A DNA stretch of 64,000 bases from Ustilago trichophora (lineage: Eukaryota > Basidiomycota > Ustilaginomycetes > Ustilaginales > Ustilaginaceae), in NCBI GenBank assembly GCA_900323505.1, contig OOIN01000012.1, forward strand, positions 806,001 through 870,000. The letters are read 5' to 3'. Shown here one piece after another: positions 42,480 to 54,564 of this stretch; positions within the stretch are counted from its first letter, which is position 1, and each line of letters begins with the position of its first letter. Both the position numbers and the translations under genes were made by a program. Under the pieces are notes generated by a model. The model did not search any database, had not been told where the DNA came from, and saw nothing but the letters and a program-made list of their open reading frames with translations.

Positions 42480-44900
42480 TACTCTTGTTGTCCAGGTGGC
42501 CCCTGTTGACTGCAAGTGTCCACCAGTTATTGAACAGAGCGGTGCAGTATTGTTGGTATACGTTTTGGAAATGCTGTCAAGAGGAAGCGCAGTAGAGGGT
42601 ATACGTTGATCGATGTGCAAGCGTGGAAACGGCAGAGGTGATGAGGGGGGTGAGACACGATTCCAAAACTGGCACTACACAAGTGAAACGGATGCCGAGT
42701 ATCGTGTGGCAGTCATGCAATCGTTTTTGTGCTGAGCGCGGTAGCCAAAACGACGGAAGAGCCGATGTTGTGGCTATGAGAGCAGACTGCTGGCTTGTCG
42801 GTGAGCGCGACTGCCAAACCAATCGGAATGCGACCGATGTGGTTGTGGCAGCTGAACCCAAATGTAAAGTGATTGTGCTCCTGCAGATGAGCACCGCGTA
42901 GCGCTGGAGTAGCGCAAAGGGATGGATAAATGTGGAGAAAAAAGGCGGATCAAAGGATTATAAGTTGAGAAAATGGATGTCGGACGATGTCGGTGATGCT
43001 GGAGGATGTAGAAGAGGGAGCAGGAGGATGTTCAAAGACAAAAGCATTGACAAGGGGAGGCTTCAATTTGGATATCGAAAACCAAAAGTGTGCAAGCTCA
43101 GGCGCGGGCTGGCTGCACTGGGATGCTGGGCCTTTTTTCTTTTTGGCTGGGCTAAGAAGACAGAAATTGCTGGCCCGATGCACTTTCCAGGAAAAGGACG
43201 ACAGAATTGACTTCATGCGGTGTGCGGTGTGCGTGCCCTAAGCCTCTCTAAATCACACCAAAAGGAAGAAAAAAAGTGGGTTTTTCCAGCAGCGCTCAGC
43301 TTCCAGTTGTGAATGAAAAAGTGTGCAGAACTAGAACGGTGCAGCTGCGCCGTCTGTCAAGATTGGCCAGATTTTTGGTCTCTCTCCCTGTTGCCCTTTG
43401 TGCGCGCTGTCCTCCATCGCCTCTTTTTTCGCCCGACTCTTATGCGGGCCAGGAAGGCAGATAGGCAGCCTGGCCCTTAAATTCGGGTTTGCCGAGTTGT
43501 GGTGCCTTGCTGTTGCGCCTGTCGACTTTTGCCAAACGCATCAATCCACCGTGTCAATTATGGAATCCCATGCCAAACGCACTTTGCCTCTCGCATTCCG
43601 CCCAACCACTTTTTTTTTTCTGCCAAAAGTGTCAAGCTTGGCTTGGTCGACTACTGCACAACGGCTGCTCGCCGAAAGAGCATAGAAAGACTCATGTTTA
43701 GTGTCGTGCGCGGCCCTCTTTTTTCGGGATCTCACCATGTCTCGATAGGCATCCAGCCGTCAGCGCAGGGATTGTTGGCAAATGCTTGCTATTGTTGAGC
43801 TCGGGACACCTCGTTTAGATGCTGCGTATTAAGCGGCTAGTGATGTGCAAAGAGGCGCATGTCATGGTGGACACAGAGTGCTTCATGAAAGCCAGGACCA
43901 ACATCGTCCCTCTGGTCAAACTGTATGGCTTAGCTATGGCTGCCTCTTGGTATGGCAAGGACGGTTTCATGGGATAAATACCGTGGCAACCATCTCTACA
44001 ACATAGCAAGCTTACCGCGGTCATGATTCCAGTCGTTTCCTTTCCAGGTGCTACCTGTCTGCCTCTTCAGTTCGGATCATCCGCCATGTCATGCATCCCG
44101 ACACTCGCTGTGGCAACGACGGAGGTATGATAGATCCATCTTAGCCGTTCATCGGGAATAGATTCGCTCTTCGCCTCAGCCTTGCTCAAATGAGCAACTA
44201 CCCTCTTTCCACCAGATGCAAGCGGCATGATCTACTGCCATCGCACCCCTTTCTTTCAAGGTCTTTCGTGGGCGCAAGCCGCCTTGTATGATCCTCAGAT
44301 TTGACTGTAACAGCAGCCCAAATCGCAAGCCACCGCTGTCGTTTGCGTTCGGATGCCCCGTCTGCTCACGATCGCATTCAGTCGGAGCGCGACGCAATCT
44401 CTGCGGATCGAGTCTTGGCCGCTGAATGAGTGCCGATTCAGTCAGCTTGGCACTCTTCTCGCAAACTCCCAGACTGACATGCTGAAGCACTTCCGTGGCC
44501 GCTCCCTTGTTTCGCTGCTCAGCTCGCCGGCGACGCACTCAAACCCAGGTCTCACCACAAGTCATCCCCTGATGACATCGTTGAAGGCAGACACCGTCTC
44601 AATAGCTGCACAACAACACGTCAAGGTATCAAGATCAACCTCACTCTACACAAGCCAAACTCGGCCGCCTAAATAAAACAGAAACGTTATTGCAGTTCGT
44701 GCCAAAGGAGTTAAGCAAAGATGTAAATATAGGAGAATACGTGAACAGCGAAGTCGAAAAATTGTAGATTTTACGCCATGGTGTCATGAGCACCAGAAAT
44801 CCAGGCCAATGGGGGCCCCGATCCTTCACTGGCGGCTAACGGTCATGTAGAGAGTGTGATTCTAGTTGGAAGACGGAACTTGTAGCTCAGAAACGAAGGG
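42480..44900. other. KDM5 upstream region, no gene seen
   Basis: About 2.4 kb. An in-phase open stretch to 42620 contains only TTG starts. A 107-residue frame at 44353-44676 (+) begins with ATG but shows no recognisable domain. The region contains T/A-rich tracts near 43260-43290 and 43600-43620 and should hold the KDM5 promoter and the pma1 3' end. Confidence 0.45.
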
Positions 44901-45011
44901 CAGCACAGGCCCTGGGTAAAAAAAGGATATTGGGATGATGGCTGCTGCGCAGAGCGCGGCAGCAGCGGGGTAAATGGAGATTCGATTTCGAGAGTCCAGG
45001 GGGCGTCCCCT

Positions 45012-47951
45012 TTACTCGTCCTCGATCTCGGTACGGGGGTGGAAGGCCCAGAGCTCCTCGCCATCGTCGTTCTTCTCGTGAACAATGGTGAGGCGCTGCA
45101 GGTTGACGAAGAAGTCCTCGAGCAGAGGGTTCTTCTGCGATCGGGTGCGTCGGCCGAGGTTGTTGAGCCACTCCCACTTGTTGAGCATGTAGTAGACGGC
45201 ACCGACGATGGCAGTGACACCGATCGAGTAAGCGTACACACGCACAACAGTGACAATGTCGGTCCAGCCACCGTGGGGAGCAGTGACGGGGTTGCGGTGA
45301 GGAGCACCCGAGAGCCAACCGAAGAGACAGAAGAGAGTAGCGATAACATCGACACCGAGAACGGCGCCGACCAGCTGCCACGAGGGGAGAGTGATGTCCG
45401 ACTCACCACCGCCGAGACGGGTGATGAAGATGAGCCAGTTTTCGGTGAGCGAAACCTCGAGGAAGAGAATCTCCTGGGTGTTACCGAAGTTCTGAATAAC
45501 ACCGCCGTTGTTAAGGAAAAGAGTACCACGAATGATCCAGGTACCAGCAGCGAGCAAGAGACCAAGGATGACCGAGATGATCCAGATCTTGGGCAGCTGC
45601 CACTCGACGGGAGCCTTGGCGTGGGGAGCATTGTCGTAGGCGATAGCGATGGTGGCAACATCGGCGAAGAGGGCAATGAAGACAATCAGGTTGGATCGGA
45701 TGACCTCGTCAAGGATGAGGATGGTGAGCACAAGGTAGATCTCGAGATGGAGACAGAGCGAGATACGGTACTGGATGTAAGCCTTCATACGGTGGAAAAT
45801 CTGACGGGCGACCTTGATCGAGGTAATGATGGTCGAGAGACCCTCGTCGAGGAAAACGACGTCGGCGGCGGATCGGGCAGCGTCCGAGGCACCTTCGACA
45901 GCAATACCACAGTCGGCCTTCTTGAGCGAGGGAGCGTCGTTGACACCGTCACCAGTCATGGCAGTCAAGTGGCCACGGTGCTGGAGCATCTCGACGACCT
46001 GGTACTTGTGCTCGGGGAACACCTCGGCGAAACCGTCGGCAGCCTCAACAAAGTCGTGGATGGCCGAACCAGCCATGCCACCAGAGCCGATCAGACGGTG
46101 CGAATCGTAAACTTTTGTGCCAAGCGCAAGCATCTTGCAGGTCTCCTTGGCGATAGCGACAGCGTCACCGGTAAGCATCTTGACCGAAATACCAAGGGAC
46201 TGGGCCTCGGCGATGGTGGCAGCAGTGTCGGAACGGGGAGGGTCGAACATGGGGAGGAGACCGAGGAGCTTCCACTGGCCGTCAGTGTTCATGGCAACAC
46301 CGAGCGAACGGAAACCACGCGAGGCAAAGTCACCAGCGACCTTTCGGTACTGGGCGGCAGTCTCGGCGTCAGGGGCACAGAGCTTGAGGATGGCGTTGGG
46401 TGCACCCTTGGCGGCGATGTACTGCTTGCCATCCTTCTCAACCTCGGCGGTGATACGCTTGGAGACGGGGTCGAAGGGAGTGAACTTGTGGGTGATCCAG
46501 CCGGAAGCGAGCTCATCCTGGGCAGCGGGGTAGTCCTTGAGGGTAGAGATGGTGACCTTGTCGATGGGGTCGAGCGACTTGACGTTGTGCGAAGAGGCAA
46601 GAGCGGCAACGGCCATCATGTAGTTGACATCGACACCCTCCGAGGTGAAGGGCTCGTGGATCGAAAGCTTGTTGGCAGTGAGGGTACCGGTCTTGTCGGA
46701 GCAGAGAACGTCGACACCGGCAAGCGACTCGATGGCAGTGAGCTTCTGGACGATAGCCTGGCGCTTGGCGAGGTAAGCGGCACCGACAGCCATGGTGGTG
46801 GTGGTAACACAGGGAAGACCGACGGGGACACCAACGATGAGGAAGATAAGGGTGTAGATGAGCAAGTTGTTGTCGGTGGGGGTGGCGATACCGGTGTTGC
46901 GGAAGAAGCCGCCGATCCAGAAGATGAGGGTGAAGACGATAACGAGGAAGAGAAGAGCCGAACCGATGGAGCCCATGACCTTCTGGAAGTGACCCTCGGT
47001 CTCGCCACCGAGGACGAGAGCAGCAGTGCGACCGACGAAAGTCTGCTTGGCAATGTCAGTGCAGAGGACGTAAGCCTTTCCACGCTTGCAACCAGTGGTG
47101 TAGAAGACGGTGTCACCGACGTGCTTGTCGACGGCGAGCGACTCTCCGGTGATGGCCGACTGGTCACAAGCGATGATAGCAGGTCCCTTGTCGACACCCT
47201 CGTCGTCGTCGTCCTCATCACCGCGGCGGGAAGCACGAGCCTTCTCGAGGATGGCGGCGGCCTGGGAGCCGTCCTTGTCCTCGTAAGCAGCCAGAACGCG
47301 ACCGTCACAAGGAACAGTCTTACCATCCTCGATGACGACAATGTCACCGGGAACCAGGTCACGAGCCTCGATCTCGACCTCACGGCCGTCGCGGATCACA
47401 GTGGAACGAAGAGCGATACCAGCCTTGAGCTGGGCGACAATGTCACCGGCCTGCTTCTCCTGGTACCAACCGACAAAGGCGTTGAGGAGCAGAATGGCGA
47501 TAATAACACCAAAATCAATCCAGTCACGAAGACCAGCTGCGAGGATGACAGCGAGTTCCATGACGTACAGAACGGGACCACGGAAGAAACCAATGAATTT
47601 GAGCAGGAGGTTCTCCTTGGGAGACTCGAGCTCGTTGTAACCGAAGAGGGATCGGCGGTGCGAGACCTCGGATTCGCTGATACCCTTCTGCATGTCGGTC
47701 TCGAGCCAAGAGGCAGGGACCTTTTGGGCGACCTCCTCGACCTCGCCATGCTTGTTAACGCGGATCTCCTTGGTCTTCCAGAAGAAGGGCCACTCGCGCT
47801 TCTTGACGATGCGCGACTCGTCGGCACCCTCCTCATCGGAGCCAGCAGATTTTTGGGCACGAATGAACTCGATGAGCTGGGCGTACTCTTCCGAGACGCC
47901 CGCGATGCCCTTCTCGTTCCTACCCTCCTGGGTAGCGGAAGAGTCTGACAT
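45012..47951 (-). CDS. pma1: plasma-membrane H+-ATPase (P3A-type)
   Basis: 979 residues, ATG at 47951, TAA at 45012. It has all P-type ATPase marks: TGES in the A domain (DQSAITGESLAVDKH), the phosphorylated aspartate D419 in CSDKTGTLTANK, GVPVGLP in helix M4, MLTGDAVAIAKETC and TGDGVNDAPSLKKADCGIAV in the P/N domains, ten membrane helices and a regulatory C-tail ending AFHPRTEIEDE. It pumps protons out of the cell and sets the membrane potential for nutrient uptake. Between residues about 222 and 257 there is an acidic insertion (ASRRGDEDDDDEGVDKGP) not found in Saccharomyces Pma1 and typical, as far as I know, of basidiomycete enzymes. Codon bias is extreme, as expected for a very abundant protein, and leaves long stop-free antisense frames. 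Confidence 0.97.
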   Translation of the reverse strand: MSDSSATQEGRNEKGIAGVSEEYAQLIEFIRAQKSAGSDEEGADESRIVKKREWPFFWKTKEIRVNKHGEVEEVAQKVPASWLETDMQKGISESEVSHRRSLFGYNELESPKENLLLKFIGFFRGPVLYVMELAVILAAGLRDWIDFGVIIAILLLNAFVGWYQEKQAGDIVAQLKAGIALRSTVIRDGREVEIEARDLVPGDIVVIEDGKTVPCDGRVLAAYEDKDGSQAAAILEKARASRRGDEDDDDEGVDKGPAIIACDQSAITGESLAVDKHVGDTVFYTTGCKRGKAYVLCTDIAKQTFVGRTAALVLGGETEGHFQKVMGSIGSALLFLVIVFTLIFWIGGFFRNTGIATPTDNNLLIYTLIFLIVGVPVGLPCVTTTTMAVGAAYLAKRQAIVQKLTAIESLAGVDVLCSDKTGTLTANKLSIHEPFTSEGVDVNYMMAVAALASSHNVKSLDPIDKVTISTLKDYPAAQDELASGWITHKFTPFDPVSKRITAEVEKDGKQYIAAKGAPNAILKLCAPDAETAAQYRKVAGDFASRGFRSLGVAMNTDGQWKLLGLLPMFDPPRSDTAATIAEAQSLGISVKMLTGDAVAIAKETCKMLALGTKVYDSHRLIGSGGMAGSAIHDFVEAADGFAEVFPEHKYQVVEMLQHRGHLTAMTGDGVNDAPSLKKADCGIAVEGASDAARSAADVVFLDEGLSTIITSIKVARQIFHRMKAYIQYRISLCLHLEIYLVLTILILDEVIRSNLIVFIALFADVATIAIAYDNAPHAKAPVEWQLPKIWIISVILGLLLAAGTWIIRGTLFLNNGGVIQNFGNTQEILFLEVSLTENWLIFITRLGGGESDITLPSWQLVGAVLGVDVIATLFCLFGWLSGAPHRNPVTAPHGGWTDIVTVVRVYAYSIGVTAIVGAVYYMLNKWEWLNNLGRRTRSQKNPLLEDFFVNLQRLTIVHEKNDDGEELWAFHPRTEIEDE

Positions 47952-47974
47952 GGCGATGTAAAGCTTGTAGTACG

Positions 47975-48417
47975 CTAGACGGGTGAAGGGGAGGTGGACA
48001 GGCGAAGAATGGGGGAAGGGAGTAGGGAGAGGAGAGAAAACCGATTGAATAAGAGCAGAAGAGGGGGGGGAAAGCAGAACATTGGAATCGAAGGAAGAGA
48101 CTTCGTGTCAGCTTAGTCTGAACTTTTTAATACCAGACAGGGACATTACAGATGAATCGATGAGCGCAGAATCCGTGGTTAGGTGGGCCTCGGCCTAGAG
48201 CACATCAAGAAAACAATTCAGAGTTGTAATGAATGGCAGGCTTGATTGCGGCCAGTTTTCACGAAGCCATGATTCGGATTTGAGTCCATCTTTGACCGGT
48301 TTGATGAGTCCTATGTCGCCTCTAACAACAGAACATGCGACGTGAAGCAGGCCTGACGGTGTGCGTGATTGTGCCGGCTGTCTAGATGGATCAAGAGAGT
48401 GTTGCTGTGAAACTTAC
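47975..48417 (-). promoter_or_regulatory. possible intron in the pma1 5' leader
   Basis: On the minus strand a GTAAGT donor at 48417 is followed by a long pyrimidine-rich run and a CTAG acceptor at 47978-47975, 24 bases before the ATG. Leader introns are common in highly expressed fungal genes. Only transcript data can confirm it. Confidence 0.3.
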
Positions 48418-49580
48418 GTTTGTTGTTGAAAAGTTGGCTCGCTCGAATGCGGCTGTAGGGATGACTCTCTCACTCTACCAAACGTACTGCTTCAGAGACG
48501 TGAAACAGTAGGACAGGTAGTCAGTAGAATGCGATTCGACAGACAGCAGTCGTCACTCGCAGAGAGGGATGGGGGGAAGGGGGGTCTTGAGGATGGTGGT
48601 GGTGGTGGTGAGTCGGAAGTAGGAAGGTGACAGAGGGCAAAGATGTAGACGAAGGGCCAAGAGGGTGATGAGGGGAAGCCTTTGTTTATGAGGCGACGTT
48701 GACCAGGAGCGGGCAACGGGTATCGAGAGAGAGGGTGAACGGGCAGCCAAAGTCGGAATGCGAAAGCGACTGCGAGAGAAAGAGGGAGAAATGGGGACGA
48801 CGCTCTTTCTCTCTCTCTCTCTCTCTTTCCTCGCTCTGGACGGGCCAGGTCGATTGCGGCGGGCAAAAGCACGGCAGCATCAGAGAGCAGCAAAAACATC
48901 AAAAACACAGGCAATTCAGGCAGAGTATGCAGAATTGGCTGCCGGATTCTGTCGACGCACGGGCGAACGGGCAGATTTTCTCGAGAAAAATTGATCAGCT
49001 GAATCTGCGCTTCTGGTGTTTTTGCGCGGAATCCAAATCCGAGGTTGGATCATCCAAAGGGCGGGTGCCTGACACGGAAAACAGATGGCTTGAGAGCTTG
49101 AAAGAAAAAAGTGAGAAAAAAATTTAAGCGAAGCAAAGCGGCAGAGTTAGGCAGGCAGACAAGCGGAACATCGGTCAAAAAGAATTGTCCAGATGCGCAC
49201 GTCTCCCACTCCAACAATTCACTCGCTGCACATAGAATCATCGTGGTGCTGCCCATCAGCAACACCCGATCTCGACCAAGATAGCAGAGTTGGACAAGCG
49301 CGAGAGTCAGAGAACGAATCAAAGCAATAGCGAAGAGGAGCGATATCTGACTGAGAACACTTTGGAGCAACCAGATACCGTGCTCCCCAACTGCTGCTTG
49401 CTGTTGGCTGCTCGCTGCATAGGGTCACGCTGATCTCTTGACCGTCGCCCCCCTGTGACACCAGGCCGCGGCGGCGGCAACGGTAGCAGAAACACGAGCA
49501 CAAAGCACGACGTCGCAACAGCACAGGAGGCATACCCGGCTGCAGAGTGTGCCAGGAGCAACGCGAGGAGGGGAAGGAGG

Positions 49581-49623
<43 letters not shown>

Positions 49624-52600
49624 GAGGGAGGATGACCATTTCGTGCAGATACAACGGCACAACGCACAGGTCCAAAGAGAACCGATACAGATGGGCAAAA
49701 GACCAGAGCTAAGCAGCAATTAAGGCCGAAAATGGTCGATACAAATTTCGAACGTGCATATAGTTTGGCTGGAAAAGCAGCACGAATCCGGCTGGGATTT
49801 GCAAGCTGCGATGACAGGTGCAGGATCCCTACGGCATCTGGCCTCACGAACCCCATACGGCGACAGAAATCCGAAAACAGACGAACAAAAAAAAAACAAA
49901 GAAAAAAGAAAAAAAACAACAACAAGATAAGAAAAAAGAGGTGGGAAGATCGGAACTCACAGAATACAGGCAGCCCACAGGCAGTCATCACATCACATTA
50001 TGGAAACGAGCGACACAAGCGAGGTGAATGGAACACTCGCCCTCCAACACAAAGTTTCAATTTGACACCAGAGGGTGAGAGAGTCCAGCCGCGTTTTGGG
50101 ACCGCTCGCTTCGGTCCACTAGCACCCAGTAGGGTCGATGGCCTGGTTTCAGGTCCATCACAACACCCATCGAGAGGGTCCCTGTACAGTACTGTCTGTC
50201 TGTGCAGTGCTGCATCCAAAGTGCGTCGACATTAGCTTGCAAACCTTACAGTGTAGCATATGGCTTGGCTCTCATTTTGGCGTCTCAACACCATCAGACA
50301 AGGTTCAGACCACGTCTGTGGTCAAAAGCTTCCTCTTGAAAGTTGCGAGAGAAGCGTCCCTAGAATTGTATGCATGGCTTATTCTTCTGCATATCCAATT
50401 GCAGCTTGATTGTTTTGGTGTGTGTGTGTGTTTACTGACGCTTGGCCTTGGAATTCCAGAAGCGCTGCAACGTAGAATGTCAACTCAAGAGTCTCTTTTT
50501 CATTTTCGGTTCATTCTGTGAAGAAGGAATTTCCGACGCCATTCCGCATCAGCACCTCTTCCAACCTCCTCGACTACAGTGGTACCTCGAGCCCATCACG
50601 CTTCCATCGTCAACACAAGTGGCGCCTGCATTCGATCCTGTCCGGGCCGAAAGCCTGGTCTGCATCACTCGTACTGCTTTGAGTCCGACGGCGGTAGAGG
50701 TTCTTTTTCGTCACGAGAAGTCGCCCATGTTGACGATCAACGAGATCGCCGCGACGCAGCAGTATGCATGCACTCAGTCGTCGGAGCTTTGCAAGCTGCA
50801 TCCTCCAGCCTCGAAGGATGACCTTTTTATTTTTTCCTAGTGGCAGTCCGTGGGGAAGCAGTGTGACAGTCCAGCAGCCGACGGTTGCTCACGATCAGCT
50901 GTTGCGGAGCAAGTACAGTGTAGTGTATAGAGGAAAAATTCGGCCAAGCAAGCACTGAGTGCCCTCTTCAGCGTCCTCAAGTCATGTCGTCGAGGGACCA
51001 TGTGCCATTTCGACTCGGTCAGTTAAAAGAATAGCAAATGGGTCTGTCGAGCACTTTATCGTGAGTGAAAGCTCTTTGCAACCAACGCCATCAGCGTTCC
51101 TAGCTCGCTTTCTTGTCCTTATTCGGCCCCTGAAGAATGCACGCCATACCCGATCTCAAAGACGCTTGACATCGTGTCATCTTGACTACCTTCGTCTGGG
51201 GCCAAGACGTCCGATTGCGAGCGTTTCTCGACTAGAAAAATCTTCACAACAGCAGGAACAAACCTGTGGTCACCATTCATATTCCCTCTTGGCTCGATGC
51301 AGCCGTGGGCAGACTGCAAAAACATGTCTTGTTGTTGTCGTCGAGGCGCGTCAGTCTAGACCGAATGTCGACGCATTCACACAATTTGCACCATGAAAAA
51401 CCAGCTCGATTTAATAGACAAAGCATGCCATGATCATCGCAGTGCGTTTTGGGGTGGGTGGTCGGTCACACTCCACCAGCACGAGTAGGTTGCCGTCATT
51501 CGACATTGTGACTCAAGTGCTTGCTCGTGTCCCTCGTTGGTTCGGCTCAATGCCTTTTGTATCTCCGATCATGGCGATAAGCACCGAACTTGGGCCCGTC
51601 GTCGACCTCGTCGCCTTGACATGCCATCCGGGCCTGTATCGCACTCTCCGCCGCGCTGCTGGGCTTGTTGCGGTCTGCAGCCGCGTTTGATCATTGCATC
51701 TCCATTGCCGTGCTCCCGTCGGTTCAGTTTCGCTCGCAGCTCGACAACAACCCAACACCCCCGCCTTTGGCTACCGTGTTCCAACGGCACGCATGGAACC
51801 TCAACCCAGTGCAGTATACTGTAGCAGCTTTCCAGGTATAAAAGCTGGAGTCAGGGCGAACGGCTGCCGATCGTGTACCCCTGAGAGCCAATCACAGCGA
51901 CGCTTCCGCATGGAAAGGCCACCTTGGCAATGTCGTCGACGTACATCGCATCGCCGTGCTCCGGAACTGACAAATCATCACTTTGTCTTTGCCTTGGCAA
52001 TCCATTCGGGACGGCAGTACCAAGCGGCGAATTTTACCGAGCAGGTGGATTGCTCTCTCCGAGTCGACTTTCGAGGCCATAGTGGCTACAGTACACTCAT
52101 TTGCCGGTCTCTGGGCCTGACGATCTGGTGAAAGAACTGGACGAGTCTTGTTTTGAGTCAAAACCGTGTCTTGCGTCGACGCCAATCGCTCGTCGCATTC
52201 CAATGTTGGCGAAGGCTTCTTTCGGCCGACTTAAGAGGGCCACCTCTCGTTGGCGTATGTTGATCCAGGGCGAAACCAAACACCTTGAGATGACAGCTGC
52301 AGACGTGACTGCATTGCGTGTCTCGAACCTGAGCTTTGCAGAGTGCGACATGGGTTGGGCAGCCATCGTCGAGCATAATCAATCTCGTAGCCTATCGGGA
52401 GACGCTAACTACAAGGCAGCAGTACAGTATGACACTTTGCAGTTTCGGATGAATTCAATCCCGTGTGTAGCCGGTGCCGTCGTCATGCTGGTAGCGAACC
52501 GACGGTGCCGGCAATGGCAATCTCGATTCCGGGATTCATGGTCTATTCAAGCTTACGACGAAGCTTCGAGGCAGATTCGCCAGCTGATTGCCGGTCGACT

Positions 52601-53253
52601 GACTGCATCGGAAGACAAAGCCGCGTACAGCCAGCGTTCCACCGCGTCACATTTCACCTGACACATTCAACCCTTGAGCCCTGATTGGCAGAACGTACTT
52701 CAAAACGCTTGGCAACGTCGTCTTCGCAACGTTCCACTGCGGCATCGCCGTAGCTTGTTCGGCTTGTGTAGCCTCGTGGCCCGAGCCTTGGCCCTCGAGG
52801 AATTTTAGCGTCGAGCAAAGTTCGAATTCTGCGCAACCACACTTTGTCGATGCCGAAAATTTACCGCGCGCCGCGGGCTTGCAGAATAAGATGGTCCAAC
52901 AGATCTCAGTTTCATTCGTCAGCGTCGCGCCACTCTGATCCATCGTGAGGTCATCAATAGAGAGCGGTGGGTTCAGGGCAAGTGACAAGGCAGAATGATC
53001 ACGTCTAGGCCACCGGAATTGCCGGCTTGATGTCGATCCGGTGGCTTGGCAGACAATCTCCAACTCGTCACACAACCAGCAGTCTTGAAAATTCACCGAC
53101 GACGAAATAGAACGTTGAAATCGAGGCGCCTAAATACCGCGATTAATTGTCCAGAGTCGTGCACTACAATGCTCGGCCGTTCATCGACAACTACAAACTA
53201 ACCTGGAGCGCTCGGCGCACGATAACGAGCACAGCGTGGGCTCGAGGCCTTGA
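48418..53253. other. long region without a supportable gene upstream of pma1
   Basis: About 4.8 kb. It holds CT/GA-rich simple sequence (48800-48830), a 31-base A run at 49581-49611, A-rich sequence to 49940, and several TACTGTA-type motifs (50185, 51815, 52090, 52422). A 186-residue frame at 52101-52661 (+) starts only with TTG and has no recognisable domain. Part of this is probably the pma1 promoter. Confidence 0.5.
49581..49611. repeat. poly(A) run, 31 bases
   Basis: Uninterrupted A31, followed by further A-rich sequence. Intergenic. No target-site duplication or element body was found next to it. Confidence 0.95.
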
Positions 53254-54564
53254 TCAGCCCAGCGTGATGCAGAGCAGCTCCACCCGCCCATTCATTGTTG
53301 GATCGTGTGCCGAAGGAAAGAGAGACAATTCCGGAACATCGGGCAGCCCCGATTCTGGCGAGGACAAGGTGGGACGCTGCAGCTCCACCACTTCCGCGAT
53401 CAGTCCATAAGAGGCTGGCAGTCGCAATACGAGATGCAAAGAGGGGGTGATAACATTTGTGTCAGTAAAAGAAGGGCTCCTCTCACAGGTCTTGGCAAAA
53501 TCGAAAGTCGTCCACTCACCTAGTGATGCTTTGAAAGCGCCATACGTCTCCGGATTGCGGATCGTGCTGGCCACTAGCGCGCGGCACGTGCTCACTCCCG
53601 CCTCCAGACAGGCTCGGATCGTCTCCACCAGCGGATCGATCAGATAGGGGTCGTACACCACGTCGGCTGCAAGGATCAGTGTAGGCTTGGCTTCGGCAAG
53701 GAAGTTGATGGTCGGCAGATCGTCCCTCTGCTGACTCTGCTGACGTTCGGCGCTGAGCTCGAGCCAGTCGAGCTCCTTGATCTCCACGATGGAAGTCGAT
53801 GAGTTCAGATTGTTCACGTGCAAGGTATCTCTGATGCGTGCGACCACCTGACCGGGCATGTCGGTCAAGAATGTATGCACGTCCGAGTGCTTTGACATGA
53901 TCTGCTGAGTGGCACACACTGCTCCAACAAAACCGGCCCCAGATCCAAGCTCCAGTATACGCGTACCGGGAGCCGTGATCATGGTTGGCTCGCTTATCAG
54001 ATGTCCCGCCAGCCTTAGACCAGCTTCCCACGTCCGCAGACCTGTGGTGCCCTTGGAGATTGCGCTGCCTTCTTCCCTGATGGTCACCTTGGCGTAGTTG
54101 TTTAGCAGCCCGGCTTCGGTATCTGCTAAGGCGCTGGCGGACCCCGACCAGTAGTGCGTAGTGAACTCGGTGTCGGGAGCAGAGCCTGGCGTAATCGAAG
54201 CTACACCTGCAGAGCCGCTGGCCATAACCTCAACGTACCTCTCGAGCAGTGCTGCGTCCATCTCCGGGTGATCGATCTCGTCTACGCCCTGGGTCCGCAG
54301 CATCGCACACTCTTCCTGAACTGCAGCATCTAGCCGCGCACAAAGTTCGCGCAGGAAAAGCGTCCGATACCTCAAAGTCGCCTCGAACTTGGAATTTTCG
54401 AAAAGGTCCTGGTCGAGATCGCCCTGAATACGGAGTAAAATGGAATGAGATGGCCACACGAATGAGCTTGACCGCGGTGGGATTCGTGCTTCATACTGGA
54501 TCAGGATGATCCGCCGAGCATGCTGCAGCGTCGATGGTCCTGGACCTCCCTGGCCGTCCTCCAT
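53254..54564 (-). CDS. class I methyltransferase, FAM86/EEF2KMT (Efm3)-like protein-lysine methyltransferase
   Basis: 436 residues from the ATG at 54564. The N-terminal half is helical (KFEATLRYRTLFLRELCARL), as in FAM86 proteins. The methyltransferase fold shows the SAM-binding motif ILELGSGAGFVGAVCA, an acidic post-I region, and ADVVYDPYLIDPLVETIRAC, which is the D-x-x-Y-D-P element of the lysine methyltransferase family 16. Yeast Efm3 and human EEF2KMT methylate a lysine of elongation factor 2, which is the likely role here. A GTGAGT within the frame at about 53515 could be an intron donor, but reading through gives a sensible C-terminal strand (ITPSLHLVLRLP), so I leave it unspliced. Divergent from the RPA32 gene. 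Confidence 0.78.
   Translation of the reverse strand: MEDGQGGPGPSTLQHARRIILIQYEARIPPRSSSFVWPSHSILLRIQGDLDQDLFENSKFEATLRYRTLFLRELCARLDAAVQEECAMLRTQGVDEIDHPEMDAALLERYVEVMASGSAGVASITPGSAPDTEFTTHYWSGSASALADTEAGLLNNYAKVTIREEGSAISKGTTGLRTWEAGLRLAGHLISEPTMITAPGTRILELGSGAGFVGAVCATQQIMSKHSDVHTFLTDMPGQVVARIRDTLHVNNLNSSTSIVEIKELDWLELSAERQQSQQRDDLPTINFLAEAKPTLILAADVVYDPYLIDPLVETIRACLEAGVSTCRALVASTIRNPETYGAFKASLGEWTTFDFAKTCERSPSFTDTNVITPSLHLVLRLPASYGLIAEVVELQRPTLSSPESGLPDVPELSLFPSAHDPTMNGRVELLCITLG

Noticed and set aside
42480..42620. Longer start for KDM5
   Set aside because: Only a TTG start; ATG at 42479 is the first real start codon in frame.
45039..47948. 969-residue open frame antisense to pma1
   Set aside because: It is an exact mirror of the pma1 gene, rich in E/D/G/V/L, with no domain. 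Strong preference for C/G-ending codons in pma1 removes stops on the other strand. Similar mirror frames lie opposite gnd1 (61195-62874) and Het-C (57619-59223).
49581..49611. A31 run as the tail of a retroposed element
   Set aside because: No target-site duplication, no element body and no reverse-transcriptase-like frame nearby.
52101..52661. 186-residue frame upstream of the methyltransferase gene region
   Set aside because: Only a TTG start, no recognisable domain, ordinary composition; may be chance. Needs transcript data.
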